Assembly (NCBI GenBank): GCA_964470025.1 | Contig: CAYXZR010000002.1 | Location: forward strand, 8,603 to 72,602 | Source: CAYXZR01 sp964470025 | Lineage (GTDB): Bacteria > Patescibacteriota > Patescibacteriia > Buchananbacterales > UBA6539 | DNA: 64,000 nucleotides | Reading direction: 5' to 3' | Shown: positions 8,755 through 16,491 of the stretch, piece by piece | Layout of the letters: every line of letters starts with the position of its first letter | Numbering within the stretch: the first letter of the stretch is position 1 | Notes under the pieces: model-generated | Told to the model about the DNA's origin: nothing | Databases searched by the model: none | The model's input: only the letters and a program-made list of their open reading frames with translations | Position numbers and translations under genes: made by a program

Positions 8755-10368
8755 ATGAACTCTGTATCAAAAACAAAACTAAATAATACCCAGCTTACCA
8801 CAATCATTCAAGCACTGGTAGTAGAGCCGCCTAAAACAGCTAATCAACTCCAAGCCACCGAACGTCGGCAAGCTGGCATGTTTAAGCTACCTTCTCCAAG
8901 TAAGGCAGAGCTTTTATCTGTCTACACACACTTAGTTGAGCGCAACCAAATCAAGCCCCAACCAGGATTACGAAAGCTCTTAATCAAGCGAGCCGTCCGA
9001 ACCCTCTCTGGAGTAACGGTAATTACAGTGTTAACGAAACCATTTCCCTGCCCTGGTAAGTGTGTGTACTGTCCGACTGAACGCGGCATGCCAAAAAGCT
9101 ATCTCTCAAACGAACCAGCCGCGCAGCGGGCAGCACGCAATATGTTTGATCCGTACAAAATGGTTGCCAACCGAATCAAAGCGCTTGAAGCAAACGGACA
9201 CGAAGTTGATAAAATTGAGCTCATCGTTCTGGGTGGTACATGGTCATCATATGAAAAACATTATCAAACATCATTTATTCGAAAATGTTTTTACGCAGCA
9301 AACACCTACGCACAGCAACCACGTAATATCAAATCACTTGCTGAAGAACAAAAAATAAATGAAACTGCCAAGTACAAAATTATTGGCATCACGCTCGAAA
9401 CTCGACCCGACCACATTAATGCCGAAGAAGTACGACGACTTCGGATGCTTGGCTGCACTCGCGTACAACTTGGTGTACAGCACACTGACGATGAGATCCT
9501 AGAATACATCAAACGTGGCGACACGCTCGAAAACGCCATCAACGCAACGCGGCTACTCAAAGAAGCAGCACTAAAAGTAGACCACCACTACATGCCTGAC
9601 TTGCCCGGCTCTACACCAGCAAAAGACTTAGCAATGTTTGAGTATCTTTTTAATTCTCAAGATCTACAACCAGATCAAATCAAAATCTATCCTTGCATTG
9701 TTAATGAGCTTGCGCTACTCAATCGCTGGTATGAATCTGGAAAATACAAACCATACACTCCACAAGAATTACTTCAGTTACTACTCGACATCAAAAAAAT
9801 TATTCCACCTTACATCAGAGTTAATAGACTAATTCGAGATATTCCTGAAGAAAGTATTGTAGCCGGCAACAAAGTGACCAACTTACGACAGTACTTACAA
9901 ATCCTCTCTCATCAACAAGGCTGGAGCTGTCAGTGCATTCACTGTCGAGAAGTACGTAGTGATGCAGAAGGTGCTGATAAAGCAATATATGTCAACCGAA
10001 CATACCGCGCATCTCAAGGCGAAGAACAGTTCTTAAGCTTTGAATCAGACGACAACCAAAAGCTATTTGGCTTCTTACGATTACGCTTCAATGACAATCC
10101 AAATAATGTAGTATTCAAAGAACTAAAAGGCACAGCACTGGTACGAGAGCTTCACGTCTATGGGCAAATGAAGCCAGCTCGCGACACCGAACTAGAAAGC
10201 ACAACACAGCACGTGGGGTTTGGAAAACAGCTCATGGAAAAAGCAGAAAAAATCGCACAAGAAAAAGGCTACAAAAAAATTGCCGTCATCTCTGGAATCG
10301 GCGTACGAAACTACTACCGTAAACTAGGATACCACCTCGAAGGAACCTACATGGTAAAAACTATATAA
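8755..10368 (+). CDS. elp3: Elp3-type tRNA uridine-34 carboxymethylase (radical SAM + GNAT)
   Basis: A 537-residue Elp3 homologue. The radical-SAM cluster is at Cys99, Cys103 and Cys106 (CPGKCVYCPTERG), followed by family blocks SYLSNEPAAQRAARNMFDPY, ELIVLGGTWSSY, ITLETRPDHI and RLGVQHTDDEILEY-type sequence (here TRVQLGVQHTDDEI). The C-terminal GNAT domain contains ALVRELHVYGQ, GFGKQLMEKAE and NYYRKLGYHLEGTYMVK. Elp3 uses SAM and acetyl-CoA to make cm5U at tRNA position 34. The open frame extends upstream to 8584 but that would lie wholly inside the opposite methyltransferase, so 8755 was chosen. Confidence 0.93.
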   Translation: MNSVSKTKLNNTQLTTIIQALVVEPPKTANQLQATERRQAGMFKLPSPSKAELLSVYTHLVERNQIKPQPGLRKLLIKRAVRTLSGVTVITVLTKPFPCPGKCVYCPTERGMPKSYLSNEPAAQRAARNMFDPYKMVANRIKALEANGHEVDKIELIVLGGTWSSYEKHYQTSFIRKCFYAANTYAQQPRNIKSLAEEQKINETAKYKIIGITLETRPDHINAEEVRRLRMLGCTRVQLGVQHTDDEILEYIKRGDTLENAINATRLLKEAALKVDHHYMPDLPGSTPAKDLAMFEYLFNSQDLQPDQIKIYPCIVNELALLNRWYESGKYKPYTPQELLQLLLDIKKIIPPYIRVNRLIRDIPEESIVAGNKVTNLRQYLQILSHQQGWSCQCIHCREVRSDAEGADKAIYVNRTYRASQGEEQFLSFESDDNQKLFGFLRLRFNDNPNNVVFKELKGTALVRELHVYGQMKPARDTELESTTQHVGFGKQLMEKAEKIAQEKGYKKIAVISGIGVRNYYRKLGYHLEGTYMVKTI

Positions 10369-10393
10369 AAAAGCACTATCAACGATAGTGCTT
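10365..10393 (-). terminator. Terminator of the zinc-ribbon gene, overlapping the elp3 stop
   Basis: Stem AAGCACTATC / GATAGTGCTT with a 3-nt loop; the U-run (six T) occurs only on the minus strand. It serves the 10416-10610 gene and overlaps the elp3 stop codon region. Confidence 0.85.
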
Positions 10394-10415
10394 AAAGGAA
10401 CAAGGATTTCCGAAA

Positions 10416-10610
10416 TCAGTTCGGTTTTTTTGGGTGGCGACCCCTACAATCAACGCAGATTTCATTACCTGCAAGCCTGTCAACAACGGGGAACACCATA
10501 TGGCATTGCGGACAGGCATTCGCTTGCGCCTTTTTGGAATTTTCCAGTGCTTGCGGGGAGAGTGGACGTATTTCAACGTCTCTCGGAACAGGAACTTCGG
10601 TAACAGCCAT
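10416..10610 (-). CDS. Small zinc-ribbon protein, 64 aa
   Basis: Not recognised as a named family. A Pro/Val-rich N-terminus is followed by a two-CxxC zinc-ribbon-like pair: ACPQC at about residue 33 and ICVDC about 18 residues later. GGAAGG lies 8 nt before the ATG, a strong sigma-70 promoter is upstream (10661-10689), and a terminator follows, so the gene looks complete and autonomous. Base use is GC-richer than elp3. Zinc ribbons of this size often bind RNA, DNA or ribosomal partners. Overlapping plus-strand ORFs in the same stretch have no such support. Confidence 0.75.
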   Translation of the reverse strand: MAVTEVPVPRDVEIRPLSPQALENSKKAQANACPQCHMVFPVVDRLAGNEICVDCRGRHPKKPN

Positions 10611-10660
10611 CTCAAAAACCTTCCATCATAGAAAATACGCCAAATATGTGCGTAAGCAGT

Positions 10661-10689
10661 ACTATACTATAATTATTAAAAAAAATCAA
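10661..10689 (-). promoter_or_regulatory. Sigma-70-type promoter for the zinc-ribbon gene
   Basis: Minus strand -35 TTGATT, 17-bp spacer, -10 TATAGT. Predicted leader of about 45 nt to the ATG at 10610. Confidence 0.75.
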
Positions 10690-10691
10690 GA

Positions 10692-10718
10692 TAAAAGCCC
10701 ACCAGACACCTAGTGGGC
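10692..10718 (-). terminator. Terminator of the 32-aa membrane peptide gene
   Basis: Stem GCCCAC / GTGGGC (extendable with one mismatch) followed on the minus strand by TTTT-A-T. Lies 34 bases after the 10752 stop. Confidence 0.7.
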
Positions 10719-10751
10719 AAAAAAGAAAGGGTTAGGTTTTCTCGCAAGAGT

Positions 10752-10850
10752 TTATCTTGTTCTATCAAAAGACAGAAACACCTTAATGAGAAAGACTAAG
10801 CTTAAAATAAGCAATAACAAGCCTCCGAGAGCAAGGAACAAAATGTTCAT
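10752..10850 (-). CDS. Single-span membrane micropeptide, 32 aa
   Basis: Begins MNILFLALGG, has one membrane helix of about 20 residues made almost only of Leu, Ile, Val and Phe, and ends in a basic tail SFDRTR. AAGGAG sits 10 nt before the ATG. An extended -10 promoter (10903-10911) and a terminator (10692-10718) bracket it, so the reading frame is unlikely to be chance. It lies between two other tiny genes on the same strand. The function is unknown; single-span micropeptides commonly modulate a larger membrane complex. Confidence 0.7.
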   Translation of the reverse strand: MNILFLALGGLLLLILSLVFLIKVFLSFDRTR

Positions 10851-10902
10851 GGTTTTACGTCTCCTTGATCGGCGTAATCTAAATAAAACCTGTGTGCCTA
10901 GA

Positions 10903-10911
10903 ACAATAGCA
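10903..10911 (-). promoter_or_regulatory. Extended -10 promoter of the 32-aa gene
   Basis: TGC-TATTGT on the minus strand, with a weak TTGTTT 16 bp upstream. Predicted leader about 45 nt. Confidence 0.5.
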
Positions 10912-10930
10912 CAAAATACTAAAAAAACAA

Positions 10931-10957
10931 ATAAAAAATCACTAGTTTCCTAGTGAT
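10931..10957 (-). terminator. Terminator of the 50-aa basic peptide gene
   Basis: Stem ATCACTAG / CTAGTGAT with a 4-nt loop and, on the minus strand, six T. It follows the stop at 10977 by about 20 bases. Confidence 0.85.
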
Positions 10958-10976
10958 AAAAGATCAATGATCAACA

Positions 10977-11129
10977 TTATTTCTTACCGCGACGCTTGCC
11001 GCTATTTGTCTGGGGCTTTCCCTTGTCGTCTTTATCTTTTTTCTTCTTCTTGCCACAGTTCTTGCCTGGGCCGCCATATTCAAGCTTACTCTCCGCCTTC
11101 GGACTTCGCGTGTAAGCACCATGAGACAT
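10977..11129 (-). CDS. Small, very basic Gly/Lys-rich protein, 50 aa
   Basis: Starts MSHGAYTRSPKAESK and then becomes lysine/glycine-rich with the runs KNCGKKKKKDKDDKGK and SGKRRGKK at the C-terminus. Strongly positive, with a single cysteine and probable disorder, compatible with nucleic-acid or ribosome binding, but no family was recognised. GAGGTG precedes the ATG at proper spacing, a TTGACA promoter lies upstream and a strong terminator downstream. A longer overlapping frame (10964-11200) in another phase has no signals and was rejected. Confidence 0.7.
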   Translation of the reverse strand: MSHGAYTRSPKAESKLEYGGPGKNCGKKKKKDKDDKGKPQTNSGKRRGKK

Positions 11130-11187
11130 AATAATGCACCTCGTTGTAAAAGTTGATTATTGAGCCTAGAAAGGCTACAATAGACAT

Positions 11188-11216
11188 ACTTTAAGCTCAA
11201 AAGCGCAAACTGTCAA
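11188..11216 (-). promoter_or_regulatory. Promoter of the 50-aa basic peptide gene
   Basis: Minus strand -35 TTGACA, 17-bp spacer, -10 TAAAGT. The same unusual -10 (TAAAGT) with TTGACA occurs before the unknown gene at 24095. The ~60-nt leader contains a small AGCC/GGCT hairpin (11163-11176). Confidence 0.7.
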
Positions 11217-11319
11217 CCTATGATTTTTGAGACACTCGAATTCAAATAATCTTTACCTTCTCACACGATTAATATTATATCGTGTAGTTTTTGTAACGAT
11301 TATTATTAACTTTACACCC

Positions 11320-12618
11320 ATGCGATTCAACAATATTACCAATCATGATCCAGCCATCGCCGAACTAATCAAAAATGAAATAGATCGACAGAAAAAAGGC
11401 ATGGAATTAATCCCTTCAGAGAATTACGTTTCCGCCGCAGTACTCGAAGCACTTGGCTCAGAGTTTACCAATAAATACTCAGAAGGTTACCCAGGTAAAC
11501 GCTACTATGGCGGTCAGCAGTTCACCGATCCACTCGAGCAGTTGGCGATTGACCGCGCCAAGCAACTCTTCAACTGTGACCACGCCAATGTCCAGCCACA
11601 TAGTGGTGCTCCAGCTAACATCGGCGTCTACTTTGCTTGGTTGCAGCCAGGTGACACTGTCCTTGGCATGGACCTATCACACGGCGGACATCTCACTCAC
11701 GGGCATCCAGTGACCTACATGTCAAAAATTTTCAACTTCATTCGATACAAAATCAAAGATGTTGAAACTGGAGAAATTGACTACGATCAACTACGCGACA
11801 TGGCACTCAAGCACAAGCCAAAGATAATTCTTGCAGGCTTCTCAGCTTTTCCGCGTGAATATGATTATCAAAAATTTGCTGACATCGCCAACGAAGTTGG
11901 CGCAGTAGCTATGGCCGACATGGCACACATCGCTGGACTTATCGCCGGCGGCGTTGCAAAAAATCCTTTTGACTATGGATTCCATATTGTTACTACCACA
12001 ACCCATAAAACACTTCGTGGTCCACGAGGTGGATTAATCCTCTCTCAAGGAAAAGTTGGCAACCCTCTCAAAAAACCTGAGCACACTATTGAAAACCTCC
12101 CAACTATTATTGACCGTTCAATCTTCCCAGGACTTCAAGGTGGGCCTCATATGAATACCGTAGCAGCAAAAGCAGTAGCATTTCACGAAGCACTACAGCC
12201 AGAATTTAAAACCTACGCCAAGCAAATAGTAACAAACGCAAAGGTTCTCGCTGATGAACTTATGAAGCTTGATTGCAAACTCATTACTAATGGCACTGAT
12301 AATCATCTTATCCTATTAGACACTGTTACCTCTTTTGATGCGACTGGCGACGTGGTAGAAAAAGTACTCGACAGCATACATATTACGCTCAACAAAAATG
12401 CCATCCCAGATGATACCAATCCGCCATACACTCCATCCGGTGTACGACTAGGCACTCCAGCAATCACCACGCGAGGTATGGGTGAAGAAGAGATGCGACA
12501 AATCGCACAATGGATGGTAACTGCAGTAAAAGAAAGAAATAATGAGCAAAAAATTAATGAACTACGCGACGAAGTAGAGAAGCTATGTACTCGCTTCCCT
12601 ATCCCGAGTGAACAATAG
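11320..12618 (+). CDS. glyA: Serine hydroxymethyltransferase
   Basis: PLP enzyme converting serine plus tetrahydrofolate to glycine and methylene-THF. Recognisable blocks in order: MELIPSENYVS, YSEGYPGKRYYGG, NVQPHSGAPAN, LSHGGHLTHG, the PLP-lysine peptide VTTTTHKTLRGPRGG, and GTPAITTRGM. Length of 432 residues from the chosen start is normal. The open frame extends upstream to 11227, but that stretch is not family-like. No Shine-Dalgarno site precedes 11320. folD starts two bases after the TAG stop, making a one-carbon operon. Confidence 0.96.
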   Translation: MRFNNITNHDPAIAELIKNEIDRQKKGMELIPSENYVSAAVLEALGSEFTNKYSEGYPGKRYYGGQQFTDPLEQLAIDRAKQLFNCDHANVQPHSGAPANIGVYFAWLQPGDTVLGMDLSHGGHLTHGHPVTYMSKIFNFIRYKIKDVETGEIDYDQLRDMALKHKPKIILAGFSAFPREYDYQKFADIANEVGAVAMADMAHIAGLIAGGVAKNPFDYGFHIVTTTTHKTLRGPRGGLILSQGKVGNPLKKPEHTIENLPTIIDRSIFPGLQGGPHMNTVAAKAVAFHEALQPEFKTYAKQIVTNAKVLADELMKLDCKLITNGTDNHLILLDTVTSFDATGDVVEKVLDSIHITLNKNAIPDDTNPPYTPSGVRLGTPAITTRGMGEEEMRQIAQWMVTAVKERNNEQKINELRDEVEKLCTRFPIPSEQ

Positions 12619-12620
12619 AT

Positions 12621-13484
12621 ATGACAAAAAAAACAGCAAAACTGATTGATGGAAAAAAACTCAGCAATATCATCCTTGATGAGCTTAAGAAAAAAATTGA
12701 TGACTTACCACGCAGACCTGGTCTTGCCGTAGTATTAGTTGGCACCGACAAGGCTTCTCAGTTATATGTAAAAAACAAAAAGAAAGCCTGTGAAAGTGTG
12801 GGAATAGAATTTCACGAATACATCGTAAATGAAGAATTCATTCCAGGCGCCACGCAGGATGATGTATTGCAAGCAATCACCTGGCTTAATAACGATGACT
12901 CAATTGACGGAATCATTATTCAACTGCCCGTGCCAGATGGGTTTGACGCTGCTACACTCATAGATACGATCAACCCAGAAAAAGATGTTGATGGTTTTCA
13001 TGATCAAAACAGAAAAGAATTTCTAAAAGGAGAGCATCACTTAACTCCCCCGCTTATTGATGCAATTAACATATGTCTTCAAGCAACAGAACAGCCACTT
13101 GAAGATAAACAAATCATAGTGGTATCAAAAAACCGAATCTTTAGCGAACCTCTAGTGAAATCTCTTGAGAAAAAAAATCTCAATGTTACATCTGTACACC
13201 CCGATGACGCCAATGCTCCAAAAACTATTGCCTCTGCTGATTGCATCATCTCGATCACCGGCCGACCCGGATCAATCAACAAAGATATGATTAAATCTAG
13301 CGCTATTGTAATTGACGCCGGCACAACACTTACCAAAGACGGGAAAATCATCGGCGACACAGATCCAAGTGTTGCCGAAGTTGCAAGCTGGTATACCCCA
13401 GTACCTGGCGGTGTCGGACCACTCACTGTAGCTATGCTACTCAAAAATGTTTTTGACCTTGCAGCAAAAAAACAAAACAACTAA
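12621..13484 (+). CDS. folD: FolD: methylene-THF dehydrogenase / cyclohydrolase
   Basis: Follows glyA in the folate one-carbon pathway, oxidising methylene-THF and hydrolysing methenyl-THF. The N-terminal catalytic segment is intact (SQLYVKNKKKACESVG, with the Tyr and Lys of the active site), as are GIIIQLPVPDGF, PEKDVDGFH, and the C-terminal TPVPGGVGPLTVAML. The cofactor loop is unusual: the family G-R-S-x-I-V-G-K-P block reads VSKNRIFSEPLV here. This could change NADP/NAD specificity or weaken dehydrogenase activity. Length of 287 residues is typical. Confidence 0.93.
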   Translation: MTKKTAKLIDGKKLSNIILDELKKKIDDLPRRPGLAVVLVGTDKASQLYVKNKKKACESVGIEFHEYIVNEEFIPGATQDDVLQAITWLNNDDSIDGIIIQLPVPDGFDAATLIDTINPEKDVDGFHDQNRKEFLKGEHHLTPPLIDAINICLQATEQPLEDKQIIVVSKNRIFSEPLVKSLEKKNLNVTSVHPDDANAPKTIASADCIISITGRPGSINKDMIKSSAIVIDAGTTLTKDGKIIGDTDPSVAEVASWYTPVPGGVGPLTVAMLLKNVFDLAAKKQNN

Positions 13485-13916
13485 CTACTTGGTAAAACGA
13501 GCAGTAAGTCGCTGTTGAACATAGCCTCGAATCAAATGCCGAGTCACCGGAACAATACAAAGCAAGCCAAATACATCAGTGATAACACCCGGAGTCATTA
13601 ACACTACTCCTCCAAAGAGGATCAATAAACCATCAATTATTCCATCTTTTGGAATCTCTCGCCGTGCGAGTGACCGCTGAAACTCTAGCCAAACCCGAGC
13701 ACCTTCAGCCTTCATTAGAAAAGCACCAAGCACCCCAGTAACAATAACCAAAAGAATTGTTTCTAAACTACCAATCACTGAACCAATCCGAATAAGCAGC
13801 CATAGCTCAAAAAGCGGCACAATAATAAATAATGCAGCAAGTTTACCAAACCAGCCACCATTAGATGACTTAAACTTACCTTCATTATTAAAATTTGAAT
13901 ACATTACCATTTTCAT
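13485..13916 (-). CDS. fxsA: FxsA-family inner-membrane protein
   Basis: A 143-residue FxsA-like protein: PLFELWLLIRIGSVIGSLETILLVIVTGVLGAFLMKAEG, then the cytoplasmic stretch and a third hydrophobic segment GLLILFGGVVLMTPGVITDVFGLLCIVP, followed by a basic tail. FxsA overproduction blocks phage T7 exclusion by F plasmid; its cellular role is otherwise obscure. The gene converges on folD, and the two stop codons abut (13484/13485). The N-terminal ~20 residues (MKMVMYSNFNNEGK) are not family-typical and a start further in is possible. Confidence 0.88.
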   Translation of the reverse strand: MKMVMYSNFNNEGKFKSSNGGWFGKLAALFIIVPLFELWLLIRIGSVIGSLETILLVIVTGVLGAFLMKAEGARVWLEFQRSLARREIPKDGIIDGLLILFGGVVLMTPGVITDVFGLLCIVPVTRHLIRGYVQQRLTARFTK

Positions 13917-13945
13917 ACAGTAAGTCTACAATACCAAAGAGTGCC

Positions 13946-13974
13946 TTGCAAAACAAGCATGTTTCAGCTACACT
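13946..13974 (+). promoter_or_regulatory. Promoter of ychF
   Basis: -35 TTGCAA, 17-bp spacer, -10 TACACT. The predicted start near 13981 falls after the upstream ATG at 13979, which favours translation from the ATG at 13994. Confidence 0.6.
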
Positions 13975-13993
13975 AGCCATGAATTATACATCT

Positions 13994-15043
13994 ATGTCAT
14001 TTTCTATCGGAATCGTCGGCCTACCAAATGTCGGCAAATCAACCCTATTTAAGGCATTAACTAAAAAACAAGTTGATGCTCAAAACTACCCTTTCTGCAC
14101 TATCGACCCAAATGTCGGTACGGTTGCTGTGCCTGATACTCGGCTGGATCAATTAGCCCAGCTCAATAAATCAGAAAAGACAATCTACACCACCATTGAA
14201 TTTGTAGATATTGCCGGTCTTGTTGAAGGCGCTCATAAAGGTGAAGGTCTTGGTAATAAATTTTTACAAAACATCCGAGAAGTTGACGCTATCGCCCAAG
14301 TACTTCGTGAATTTAAAGATGACAACATTATTCATGTTGCTGGAAAAGTTGATTCTGAATCAGACAAAGAAACTATTAACACTGAACTCATGTATGCTGA
14401 CCTTCAGCAACTTGAAGCAGCCAAAGACCGTCTAACTAAAAAAGCAAAAGGTAATGACAAGGAAGCAAAAGCAACACTTGAGGTGGTTGAAAAAATCCTT
14501 CCAGCACTCGAGGCTGGCAAACCCGCTCGAGAAATTGAGCTTTCAGAAGATGAAGAGTTGTTAATCAAAAGCTTCAACTTACTTACCAAAAAACCAATGC
14601 TATACGTACTCAATGTTGATGAAGACAAGGTACTTGAAGAAAGTGACTTTATTACCGTATCAGCAAAAATCGAGGCAGAATTATCTGAGCTGTCTACCGA
14701 AGAAGCAAAAGAATACTTAGCTGAAATCGGGATTAAGCAATCTGGGCTTGATAAATTAATTCAAGAATCATACAAACTATTAGACCTCATCACCTTTTTT
14801 ACCTCAGGTCCAAAAGAGACACGAGCCTGGACTATACAGCGTGACTCTACCGCCCCAGAAGCTGCTGGTGAAATTCACACAGACTTTCAAAAAGGCTTCA
14901 TTAAAGCCGATATTATCAACTGGAAAGATCTTGTAGACTCAGGCAGTGAAACTGCTGCAAAAGAAAAAGGCCTTCTACGACAAGAAGGCAAAGAATACAT
15001 CATGCAAGACGGTGATACCTGCCATTTCCGCTTTAATGTATAA
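13994..15043 (+). CDS. ychF: YchF/OLA1 family redox-regulated ATPase
   Basis: Obg-like P-loop NTPase that prefers ATP. N-terminus SIGIVGLPNVGKSTLFKAL with the G1 motif, NYPFCTIDPN, G3 DIAGLVEGAHKGEGLGNKFL, the altered G4 region (LYVLNVDED), and the C-terminal TGS domain ending FTSGPKETRAWTI…DFQKGFIKADI. The start MSFSIGIVG at 13994 matches the family start and the promoter position; 13979 would add MNYTS. YchF associates with ribosomes and stress control. It is monocistronic. Its stop codon overlaps possible -10 sequences for the following RNA. Confidence 0.95.
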   Translation: MSFSIGIVGLPNVGKSTLFKALTKKQVDAQNYPFCTIDPNVGTVAVPDTRLDQLAQLNKSEKTIYTTIEFVDIAGLVEGAHKGEGLGNKFLQNIREVDAIAQVLREFKDDNIIHVAGKVDSESDKETINTELMYADLQQLEAAKDRLTKKAKGNDKEAKATLEVVEKILPALEAGKPAREIELSEDEELLIKSFNLLTKKPMLYVLNVDEDKVLEESDFITVSAKIEAELSELSTEEAKEYLAEIGIKQSGLDKLIQESYKLLDLITFFTSGPKETRAWTIQRDSTAPEAAGEIHTDFQKGFIKADIINWKDLVDSGSETAAKEKGLLRQEGKEYIMQDGDTCHFRFNV

Positions 15044-15108
15044 TATGATATAGTGATCTTGATAAGAGCATCTTATCAAACAACTTCATTTAAGGAGTTC
15101 CAAGGATC

Positions 15109-15159
15109 ATGCACAAAAAACACCGCACCAAACAAGACTACAGAACAGAAAGGTGGTGA
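15109..15159 (+). CDS. 16-codon ORF inside the structured RNA
   Basis: Reads MHKKHRTKQDYRTERW, highly basic. AAGGAG lies 11 nt upstream. The A of ATG is the last base of one stem arm and the TGA stop forms the first three bases of the partner arm (15157-15162), so translation would melt the helix that also sequesters its own Shine-Dalgarno site. Coding status is uncertain because of the length. Confidence 0.35.
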   Translation: MHKKHRTKQDYRTERW

Positions 15160-15270
15160 TCCAAATCTCCTCTCCGGCGATTGCCTGAAAAAGGCACCGA
15201 CCTAAAGTCGTGGTCAAAGCCGGTTCAGCTCATTAGACAAGCTGAAAATCCCATTATAGAAGAGCTGCCC

Positions 15271-15296
15271 AGAGCGTGTTTACACGCTCTTTTTTA
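15271..15296 (+). terminator. Terminator of the 15.1 kb RNA
   Basis: Stem AGAGCGTG / CACGCTCT, TTTA loop, six T. The opposite-strand Trm11-like gene uses part of this hairpin as its last codons and stop. Confidence 0.9.
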
Positions 15297-16398
15297 TTTT
15301 CCACTTACCTATGTAGCGTTGTGCCTTATGATCATCACGAGCAAAGACCCAATCATCTTTTGACAACTGCTCAAACCCCAGTGATTCAATTTTTCTAAAA
15401 ATTGGTAATTGTAAAATTTCTCTTTTATAAACAAACTGCGGCACAATCATAACAATAACACCGTCATCTTTCAACACAGTTTTAAATTGCTCAAAAGTAG
15501 CAATAAACAAATCAGTTAACTGCTCAATATTTTTCTGAATTTCTGCCCGAGACTCATTGCCTTTAAGTGGCGGACCAAGATACGGTTCACTAACAATTGC
15601 ATCAACTGAATGCTGCGCACAATTTGTGTTCAATTCCCGTACATCCCCTAGTGAAACATTCGGCATAATAATTTCGCTCTCAACAAATTCTTTCTGCAGC
15701 CATTCTAGATTTTTTTTGCTATCGTCAACTGCTTTTTGTGAAACATCAAATCCAGACACATTTTTAAATCCCATCAAGACAGCTTCTTGCAACATCGTTC
15801 CTGATCCACAAAAAGGATCTACAATTACTGCATTAAAAGGTTTTTCAGATAAATTAAGCATAATTTGTGCAAGCTTAGGAGGCATCGAACCAGATAGCAT
15901 ATCTCGCTCTGGTCTACCAAAATCACGCTTACTATAAGCTCGAAAATCCTGCACCGCCTGTGTTACTGCCAGTAGTGAGTCATCAATAACGACAAAATCT
16001 TGAACTTTATTTTTTGTAATAATAACAGATGACAGTGCCTTCTGCTGACTTGTTACCAACCGTGAGGAAACACCATCTTGACGCAGTAAAGCCTTCACTT
16101 CCATGCCAAGTGATTTACGTGCAGCAGTGCGACCATAAAAACTTATACCAAACTTCACTTTACCAGTTGCATGTGCAAGATGCTCTGCAATCACTGAAGG
16201 AGTAACATCGTCACCAATTACTTGAGCAATTTTAATAGTACCGCCCATGCGGTTAAGTATAGCCTCACAATCAATTGGAGCAGACTCTATAACACAGTAC
16301 TCAGAGGTACTCTTAAGCAGCGTGGCACCTGGCACCACTGCCATGACTTCATCTGTAGAAAGCTCGGGATGCGAGCCAATAATAAATACATATTGCAT
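15280..16398 (-). CDS. Trm11-like tRNA guanine-N2 methyltransferase
   Basis: A 372-residue RNA methyltransferase. N-terminal region (MQYVFIIGSHPELSTDEV…) resembles the THUMP-containing half of Trm11-type enzymes; the C-terminal Rossmann domain has DPFCGSGTMLQEA as motif I, a Asp at the end of strand 2 (GFDVSQKAV), and the catalytic block SEPYLGPPLKG in place of the more common D/N-PPY. Such enzymes make m2G10 in tRNA. The altered catalytic motif is seen in this subgroup but leaves activity uncertain. The gene appears leaderless and its 3' end overlaps the RNA terminator of the opposite strand. Confidence 0.82.
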   Translation of the reverse strand: MQYVFIIGSHPELSTDEVMAVVPGATLLKSTSEYCVIESAPIDCEAILNRMGGTIKIAQVIGDDVTPSVIAEHLAHATGKVKFGISFYGRTAARKSLGMEVKALLRQDGVSSRLVTSQQKALSSVIITKNKVQDFVVIDDSLLAVTQAVQDFRAYSKRDFGRPERDMLSGSMPPKLAQIMLNLSEKPFNAVIVDPFCGSGTMLQEAVLMGFKNVSGFDVSQKAVDDSKKNLEWLQKEFVESEIIMPNVSLGDVRELNTNCAQHSVDAIVSEPYLGPPLKGNESRAEIQKNIEQLTDLFIATFEQFKTVLKDDGVIVMIVPQFVYKREILQLPIFRKIESLGFEQLSKDDWVFARDDHKAQRYIGKWKIKKSV

Positions 16399-16406
16399 AC
16401 TTCAAA

Positions 16407-16415
16407 AGTATAGCA
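16407..16415 (-). promoter_or_regulatory. Extended -10 promoter of the Trm11-like gene
   Basis: TGC-TATACT ends 8 nt before the ATG at 16398, the same motif and spacing as before murL-murD; no Shine-Dalgarno site. Confidence 0.65.
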
Positions 16416-16435
16416 TAAAAGGAGTAAATGCAAAG

Positions 16436-16467
16436 AAAAAGACCGTTACTCATAATGAGTAACGGTC
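16436..16467 (-). terminator. Terminator of the 19.5-16.5 kb surface operon
   Basis: Perfect 13-bp stem GACCGTTACTCAT / ATGAGTAACGGTC with one loop base, followed on the minus strand by five T. Lies 25 bases after the 16492 stop. Confidence 0.93.
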
Positions 16468-16491
16468 ATAGGGGTTGCTAAAGAGCGATTA

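Larger units (their letters stand above)
15061..15296 (+). ncRNA. Putative structured RNA with enclosed 16-codon ORF, ~236 nt
   Basis: An extended -10 (TGA-TATAGT, 15046-15054) lies just before, and a strong terminator ends it. Visible helices: TTGATAAGA/TCTTATCAA (15059-15079); a long-range stem AGGAG/CTCCT plus GGATCA/TGATCC enclosing a small ORF; GCCT/AGGC near 15183; TTCAGCT/AGCTGAA around 15223-15246. No known RNA family was recognised (no SRP, RNase P or tmRNA signatures). It may be a small mRNA with regulated translation rather than a true non-coding RNA. Confidence 0.5.

Noticed and set aside
10388..10603. 71-aa plus-strand ORF opposite the zinc-ribbon gene
   Set aside because: No promoter or family; the minus strand has CxxC pairs, a ribosome site, promoter and terminator.
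10416..10610. Zinc-ribbon protein as the Trm112 partner of the Trm9-like enzyme
   Set aside because: The cysteine spacing and sequence do not resemble Trm112, and it has its own promoter and terminator.
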